The position numbers and the translations under genes were made by a program. DNA of 64,000 bases from contig JANFAH010000028.1 of NCBI GenBank assembly GCA_024663395.1, positions 434,001 through 498,000 of the forward strand. Reading direction: 5' to 3'. Below the pieces are notes generated by a model. The model ran no database searches. It was given only the letters and a program-made list of their open reading frames with translations, and was not told the DNA's origin. This stretch comes from Pisolithus tinctorius. Its lineage: Eukaryota; Basidiomycota; Agaricomycetes; Boletales; Pisolithaceae. Below are positions 56,827 through 64,000 of the stretch, piece after piece (the stretch's first letter is position 1; every line of letters begins with the position of its first letter).

Positions 56827-59800
56827 ATGGAGAACGAGAACGTCAGCACCCTGCAAACGTCTGTTGTCCCACGAGTTCAGTCCACGTCAAGCCAACCGGA
56901 AGAGAAGGATGCACAGGTAGTGTGGCCTGACACTACGCGAGCCCTGGGCCACTGACACATCCATAACTGCGCATATGTCTAGTCTCTTGCTCTACGCCTA
57001 CTCAACAAGCGCGCTCGAGTCAGGCTCTCCCCAGATCCAGTCGATCTATCTGCCGCACCAGGAAAGGTTTCTCTCTTTGCGGTGGCGAATGCGAGGGGTT
57101 GGTTCGTCGCGGCTACTCGTGATGCAAGCGGTCAATCAGGTCTAGAAATTCCTTTAACGAGATTTGGTCTGGGACATTCGGAATGCTCACCGTCGTCTTT
57201 CTCCCCTGTAGCGTTGATACTATCTCCCTTGTCTTCTTTGCATTCTGCATTCGCGTCCGATACTGCTGAGGATGAGAAACCGTTCGAACCACAAAGACGA
57301 ATCCCACTATACGGGCTTATGCCCATCATAGTCACTTTTGCATTCAACGAAAGCAAACTTCTCGTCGGTCAATCTGATAACTCAATAGCAGTGTACGAAA
57401 CGGACCATCTCTTTTCCACCGGCGATGGACAGCTGGCTCCTGTCCACACCTTCCCTGCGCCTTCCTCCGTGACCCTTTTATCCATACATCCGAATCCAGA
57501 CGGTTTACCAGAACTAGTCGCCGTCTTGAGAGACTGTAGTAATAGTCCAGGCTCATTGGCTGTCGAATTATTGGACGTCCAGAAGTTAGTTTCTGCAGGG
57601 GGTTGGATAGCAGGAAATTCTCCCAGCACGGTCCCCACCGCAAGTACGTAGCGACTAACACCTACACATTGCATCGTCCTTACCACTTGTTCCAGTCTCG
57701 TGGTCACCAAAGGGTAAACAACTCGCCCTCGCCATGCAAGGCGGCGACATCGTCACGTATAACCCAACCAATACAGCCACTCCCAAATGCAGCATACCTC
57801 ACCCACCATCTGCGAGTGGAATGAGCGTCATCTCCATTCGTTGGTTATCGACATGTTCATTTCATGCGATATATGCACCAGCCGGCAAACTAGCTCCTGA
57901 TGCAGATCAGTTGCATTTTCACGTGTCATTGGACTCAAAAGTACACTCTGCGCAGGACCTCAAGTTTAACACTCCCTATTTCCCATTTCCCGCCTTACGC
58001 CCCCCCGGTTCATTCGCAGTCATATTGAAGAATTGGGACCCATACAAGGCGATACTTTTCCTTGGGGACAGCACATCGTCTGATATTGGCGCCATTGGTG
58101 CTGTAAGTGATGGTCCTAACGAAAACTGGCACAATCTTTCCTTGGAGGAAACTTCCACGCCAAACCTGCCGTTAGACAAGGATCAGAACGACACTGTCCT
58201 CATAGGACAAGATCTGGATTTAACGAATACTGAATCGTATCGGCATATGACTGCATCGGGCGAACCCCTGGATTTACCCCCACCTCCCATCATGTATGCT
58301 TACGCTTCGGATGGGACGGTTCTAGGGTGGTATCTTCTTAATACTAGCGGTACCATTTACCACGGAATGGTCAAGGAAACGGCAGCAAAGGAAACCACGA
58401 TGTCTCTGGAACCACCGTCTGTCGCAACCAGTATAGCACGAACATCATCGACCGATATGCAAACCACACCTTCAGTCTCTCCATCCGGGCCTGTAAGTGA
58501 GACGGCGCCTTTCGGACAACCAACACCTACCCCGCCTCAACCCGCGCTTCCTGCACCTCCGCCGCCAAGTGGATTTGCTTCTCAAACTTCTCCATTTAGC
58601 GTGCCGTCAACCTCACCGTTCGCACAAACGCCCACATTTGGTCAGTCATCGTTCGGTCAACCCACTACTTCTGCGCCATCCGCATTCTCGCAAGCATCTT
58701 CACCAGCTTTCGGTCCCGCCGCAGCTGCCTCGACTGGGTTCAGTGCTTTCAGTTCAACCGCTCCAACCAAATTCGGACAAGCCGGATTTGGATTTGGATT
58801 CGGCACACCTTCCCAACCTCTTAGCACGGCCGCCGCCCCACCAGCGTCCGGTCAGCTCCCAGAGACCGCACAGGAAGATGGTATGGCCGAGGATGGTCCC
58901 TCTCTGGACGGTCTAGGATTGGGCGGTTTGTCGGGTCCGCGAGATGCTGATTCCAAACCTTCCATTTTCGGGAATACGGCGACGACAATGACATCTTTTC
59001 AACAACCGTCTAGTGGTAATGGTGGTGAGGGTTTAATCAAATCAGGAGTCGGTTTTGGTGCAGCTTTCGACCAGAACAGTCCTTTCGCCAAGTCATCCTC
59101 GTTCGCATCAGGTACGCTGTCTGCTTGTAACTTGACTTGTATTCGGTACTCAACCTTTGTCATCAGGGTCCGGCTTTGGACAATCCGCTTTCAGCCAAAC
59201 CACTACTAGCCCCCTCGCGACACCCAAACCCGCTTTTGGCCAGACTGGATTTGGACATGCGCCTGCGTTCGGGCAGTCTGGATTTGGACAGCCCACATTT
59301 GGACAACCGGCATTCGGTCAGACCAGCTTTGGACAGAGTCAAGCCGTGGTTTCGGGTGGATCGATGCTGGGGAAGCCGTCGTTCGCGTCGCCTTCTACTA
59401 CTAGTAGCCCTCCCACAGGAGCTCCAGCTATCTCGACGGGCGGGGGTGCGTTTGGCGCATTTGCAACGGGTGGCACGACCGGGTTCGCTGCGTTCGCTAA
59501 CAAGGATGCAAAACCTGCCTGGGCAGTTCCGGAAGAACAGAAGACCCTACCGGAGCAACCGAGGCCGGTATTTGGTTCGTCCGCGACAATCCCAGTTGCT
59601 AAGGCACTTGAACCGGCATTGGCCAAGGCGGAACCGGCACATATCGCTAGAGAACAGACGAAACCTGCTGCTACACCGTCATCATCACCTTTCGCTTTGC
59701 GAGAGAGCGTGATGCAACAGCCTGAGAGTAGGTCTCCATCTCCTGTTGGTGGTCTGCCATCGTCACCTCCACCGACGACACCGAGGGCTGTGACTCCCGG

Positions 59801-62800
59801 TGCATCGTTCGGCTTTGGTGATTCCCAGGAAGCCACCACCACCACCCCCACCTCTGCCCTAAAACCAGCGACAGGGTTCTTCGGCGACATGCCCAAAGAC
59901 TCGCCGTTCTTCTCGCCCAAACAAACGGAATCCAAGCCTGTTAGTGCTTTTGCTTTGAGCAGTACCCCAGCTGCCTTGACGACACCGACAAAGCCGAGTG
60001 CGACTGCTCCGACGTTTGGTGCATCCTCGATGCCTGGTACGACTCCAAAGAGTGTTTTTGGGGCTGCGGCGTTTTCTTCTCCCACCACCACGACAACTGC
60101 GACAACGACAACGACAACGCCACTGGCGCCGGCCCCAGCCACGGGTGCATTCAGCGCGTTTGCCAGTAGTGGAGGATTTGGCGCCTTCGCGGGGTCAGGC
60201 ACAAAATCGTTTAGCGATCTTCTGAAGAGTGGTGGCCAGGAACCTGTGAAGGAGCGATCTGTGTTTAGCACGACTCCGGCAAAGGACGCCAGGGAAGAGG
60301 TCTCCCTTACATCGACAATACCTGTTTCTACTCGTATTTCGACACCTGCAAAAGAAGGGGCTTCCGCCCCGTCGACACCATCTATTCCCACACCTGTCTC
60401 GAAGCCGGTTAAGGAACCTCCGAGTACGCCGGAGGTGTCGAAAGCCCCTCCTGAAATTTCGACGGGCGCAGTTGAGAGTAAGGGTAAAGATAAGGTTGAG
60501 CAAGGGAAGCCATCTATAACGCTAGAGCCGTCGTTCGAGACCATATCCTCGTCAACTGCTTCTTCGTTCGTCGAAGTGTCCTTTGAGGGAGAAGGGCGGG
60601 AAGACGAGGGTGAGGGCGAAGGTGAAGGTGAAGGTGAAGGTGAGGGTGAGGGTGAGGTTACTGAAGAAACTGTGGAGGCGGAAGGCGAAGGAGAGGACGA
60701 GTCACGATCGCTCTTGTCTGATGTACCTTCTGAGTCTGAGGAAGAAGAATCAGAGCTGGAGACAGAAGAGGAAGAAGAAGAATCTGAGAAGAGATCTGAA
60801 GGGGAGGAGGACCAGGAAGACCACGATGATCACGAGGAAATTAATCCAGCAGATGTTCCGCTACCTTCGACTCCAACCCCATCTGCAAGATCCCGGTCAA
60901 CGACACCAAAAGCAGAGCTTCCCAAGCTACCAGTGTCTGCTTCACCATCACCTCCGCCGCCTCCTCAGGCGCCGCCGCCGATTACCTCAGTTTCGCGCGT
61001 TTCGCCCGCTCGAGAACTTGGCCCGACAACTCCGCCTGGTTCGCCCGTCAAGGAGGCGGAACGTATCGCTTTCCCGGCGCCTGTGTCGAAACCGTCTCTT
61101 CCAGCTGGCTCACCATTCAATCTACCCCCGCGAATTGGGGCCAACACTCGTCCAATACGTAGTTCTCCTCTCGCGAGTACACCTCTGGTTGGAGAATTTG
61201 AATCATTTGCATCGCCAACCCCACCTCTACCACCCAAATCCGCACCGCCAGCAACAGTTGCACCCTTGGTTCCCAAAGCACCTGTAGACCAGTGGAGTAC
61301 GTCTGTCAAAGAAGAAGAGAAGGAATCTAAGGTGCCCCCTCTTTTCCCCATGGTTGGTGGGCCTAAACCAGCGTTCGGTGCGACTCCGTTACCTGCGCCT
61401 GCTCCTACGACACCTGGACCACCATCTCTCGCTCCATTCAGTTTCCCGCCGACATCGTCCCCCTTCGCCCCAAGTCCTCCCTCGTCAACTTTGTTTGCAA
61501 CGCCAGCCAAGCTGACACCACCTCTGCCGAAACCTACAACACCGTTTACGTTACCTCCGAGTCCTCTCAGTACGCCACCTCTGCAGTCTGTCGGGATTAC
61601 ACCTCTATCAACTGGGATACCTCCCGCAACTGGAGCAGGTTTCCCGCACTCAGTGTCCATGTTCCCTCCACCTGTTACTCCTGTACCAACGCCGCCAATC
61701 CCGACACCGGAACAGGGTATGCAGGCGGAGTGTTTGAATCTCCTTTCTGCGTTGACTAAGGAACTCGAAAACGTACGTTTCCCCTCTTGGGTTGCTCCGT
61801 GTGCTATGGTACTTAACGGACGTTTTGTAGCTCCAAGCGCTTGCGGCAACAGCATCCTACCGAGCCGCCGATTCAAAGAAATCTTCTGGCATAGTACATT
61901 CCCGATCTGACCTAATCAACTCCCATCGATGGGTGTTTGGCGATATGAAAGAGCATGGGCGTGTTTTGCTAACCGTTCAGGAGGATATTAAGGCGCTAAA
62001 GGAGCAACGTGTCGTGCTACGAAAGATGTTGCAGGAGCTGGATGCATGCATGCTTAAAGGTGCGTTACCATAATGTGTAGGAATGCTATATTGATGAAAA
62101 TGGAATTCATACAGCAATGACTAAGCAAGAGGAGATCGTACGGTTTGATAAGGCCAGAACGGACGTCGAGTTTGCCAAGATGCTGAAAGTGCGGACGTTG
62201 GGACCTGAGTATCTCGAGATTCAGACACAGCTGAGGAGGGATATAAGGGTAGGTTTCGTACTGCTGTTCACGGACGGTTGACACGAGTACCTGATTTATT
62301 TCTCGCAGGCGATAAGGGATCGGGTACAAAAATTGGAGGATCATTTGCAAGCCTCGAAGAGGAGACTGCAGGAATTTAAGACGGGGAAACCTAGATTCAA
62401 GTACGTGTAATATACGAAATAAACTTCGGCACTTTAGTTCCTAATCACTCTCCCATGACAGGCCACCTTCGATCGATACCATTAACCGCACGCTACGCAA
62501 CATCGATCTCGCAATCGGCCAACAGGAAGGCGAGGTCGACGAGTTACGCCGGCGAGTTAACAAACTCAACATTAACTCGGCTTCGGATGGCGTACCATCC
62601 TCATCGCGTGAGAAAAGCCTAGCCGCGTCACAGCCGAAACGACCGTGGAACGTGACGCCCAACGTGGCAGCGTCCACTGCAGCCGCGTTGAATGCGGAAC
62701 GTGCTGCTCAAAAACTGAAGCGCGCGCTATTGGCCAGTAGAGACTCGCCACTCCTCAATTCCAGAGCAAAGGTAACGACATCAAAGTTCACGTCGTTCCA

Positions 62801-63149
62801 GACACCCCAAAGACCTGGCGCAGCCAAACCCGAACCAGAGACGCCAGCTCCCACCGGTGGTCTGTTCTCGTTACCTGCAACGCCAATGATGACGCTCCCG
62901 TCTACGTTCCCGACCTGGTCTCCAGCTCCACATCCGGACATCGGAGAGTCGCCTTCACAGAACATTTTGCCGTCGAGAAATCGCGGAGGTACGAAGCACC
63001 ATCAAAAGCCTATCGCACTGAAAAAGATCCCTGGTTCGTCGCCAGCGGGTGCGACGGCAGGAACACCGTCGTTCGACTGGGGTCCTGTTCAACCTATCAA
63101 ACCGATGACAACGTTGGCATTTGATTTAAGGCAGAAGAACACCAAGTGA
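56827..63149 (+). CDS. NUP159: FG-nucleoporin Nup159/Nup214 homologue
   Basis: Cytoplasmic-side nuclear pore protein that docks the DEAD-box helicase Dbp5 during mRNA export. The proposed start is MENENVSTLQTSVVPRVQST at 56827; an intron (56917-56982) leads to LRLLNKRARVRLSPDP. The N-terminal beta-propeller covers about residues 30-450 (SLFAVANARGWFVAATRD, VTFAFNESKLLVGQSDNSIA, VSWSPKGKQLALAMQGGD, GSFAVILKNWDPYKAILFL, LPPPPIMYAYASDGTVLGWY). A long FG-repeat region with many FGQ, FGxP and FxFG motifs follows to about 60.2 kb. Then come a Pro/Ser/Thr region, an acidic block (60590-60850, GEGEGE and poly-Glu) and a second proline-rich segment. The C-terminus is coiled coil (GDMKEHGRVLLTVQEDIKAL, IRDRVQKLEDHLQASKRRL, GQQEGEVDELRRRVNKLN) and ends DLRQKNTK. 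About 1,900 residues; no lesion seen. Confidence 0.9.
60605..60659 (+). repeat. In-frame 6-bp repeat coding Gly-Glu in Nup159
   Basis: About nine tandem copies of GGTGAA/GGTGAG/GGCGAA encode a (GE)n run at the start of the acidic block. Confidence 0.8.
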
Positions 63150-64000
63150 TGAATATGTAGTCGGTCATGTAGTTTTCGCTCATCTGTACCTGTGTGTTGA
63201 GTTTGCATGGTACTTGCTCTCAGAATGAGTTAAGCACTTGAATAAGGGAAACACCACGATTCGAATCGGGCGTAACGTTGAGCTTATCAATTCAAACGAA
63301 TGTCAGATGCGTAAAGAACTGGTAAAGGCACAGTGTATGGCCGTGTCGGGTCGGAATGGTCCACCTCTGCGGGCTACGCGAATGTTATCATTACCTTCAT
63401 CGCAATGTTCGTCAGCATATTTTTGTCTCAAATAACACAGGCTAGAAAAATCTCTCACGTGGAGATTTTCCAGTTCCAAGCCGAAGAAACGAAACGGAAC
63501 GATCTTTGCATGGAACTTGACCAACCGCCGATACATCCGCAACTGTACACGTCCAAACAAGTTCCCCCTCCTCCCCAAAAAAACTGACTTAGAACCTGGG
63601 TCTTTGTCGAGGATCATCTCAATTGATCCTCCGAGGACACTTGGCTGACTAGCACCGGCAGAAGTGCTGAGAGGTTGATAAAGTGTCACATGTTTCCAAT
63701 GCAACACTTTTTAGATCTCAACTCGACGGTAATTAATTATGGAGTCGCGGAGCCAGTTCAGAGAGCTCACGAACTGAAGGAGCATTCGTGCGATGTCGAA
63801 GAGACACGGAAGAAAACGAGAGCTTGCAGCTGGCAAGCATCTTCCTCGAATGACGATAATGTGAAGCTGTCGTATAAGGGAGAAACCTTACGTTCGAAAA
63901 ACCGGTTGTCCGTCGGCCCGAGTCCGTTCTTGATATCGCAACGTGTCTGGCAACGCCAATTAGCGATAGGGCAGAAGCGACATCAAGCAACCCCTGGAAT
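63150..64000. other. Right-edge region downstream of Nup159, no gene supported
   Basis: The 3' flank of the nucleoporin gene. Short frames on both strands have no recognisable content; a gene crossing the right edge cannot be excluded. Confidence 0.35.

Noticed and set aside
59339..60544. Long minus-strand open frame (about 400 codons) with Val/Gly/Ala-rich sequence
   Set aside because: Antisense to the FG-repeat region of Nup159. Codon bias of the low-complexity sense strand keeps the antisense open; no domain, start context or introns.
60965..61876. Second long antisense frame
   Set aside because: Same reason: mirror of the Pro/Ser-rich coding region of Nup159.
63250..63270. Possible tRNA B box (ATTCGAATC)
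   Set aside because: No acceptor stem, A box or terminator fits around it.

Overview
The window looks like nuclear DNA of a filamentous Agaricomycete (Basidiomycota). The evidence is dense short introns (about 45-70 nt, GT..AG), a KDZ transposase with its CxC2 cysteine cluster, Agaricomycete-type F-box and BTB proteins, a Nup159/Nup214-type nucleoporin and a Tsc10-type reductase. There are no bacterial operons, CRISPR arrays or convincing RNA genes.

Layout. 1-1430 is a degenerate satellite built on a GGGCCCGTCC core with a 257-bp higher-order period. About 2.1-12.8 kb is an old KDZ DNA transposon. Its nearly complete transposase is on the minus strand (8287-4673), and three associated plus-strand genes lie on either side. 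It is CpG-poor and carries several in-frame stops, almost all TGA. 12.8-17.6 kb is mostly noncoding and holds a decayed fragment of a neighbouring gene, a possible membrane-protein gene and a small hairpin repeat. 17.7-31.1 kb is a run of minus-strand genes: 3-ketodihydrosphingosine reductase, a tandemly duplicated F-box gene (one copy broken), a HAD phosphatase, myo-inositol oxygenase and an aldo-keto reductase. 33.3-36.6 kb holds three tandem P-loop GTPase-like paralogues that all lack the Walker A lysine. 37.2-41.2 kb is a complete DHTKD1-type dehydrogenase E1 gene, followed by a glutathione S-transferase.

44,469-52,520 is a second, young transposon of 8,052 bp. Its 468-bp terminal inverted repeats appear identical, it is flanked by the 6-bp duplication CCAGGC, and it has TAT..ATA termini. 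It encodes a DDE integrase-type transposase and a cysteine-containing partner protein. It also carries two genes that look captured from the host: an internally deleted copy of the splicing factor gene CWC22 and a BTB-domain gene. It has landed among three members of a small secreted-protein family (43.2, 54.1 and 55.4 kb). The right end is a large FG-nucleoporin gene (56.8-63.1 kb).

How the genes relate. MIOX and the adjacent aldo-keto reductase would catalyse consecutive steps from myo-inositol through D-glucuronate to L-gulonate. The other housekeeping genes (sphingolipid reductase, 2-oxoadipate-type dehydrogenase, nucleoporin) look unlinked functionally. The features most worth following up are the gene-capturing 8-kb element, the lysine-less P-loop trio, the TGA-only decay of the KDZ element and the small secreted family.
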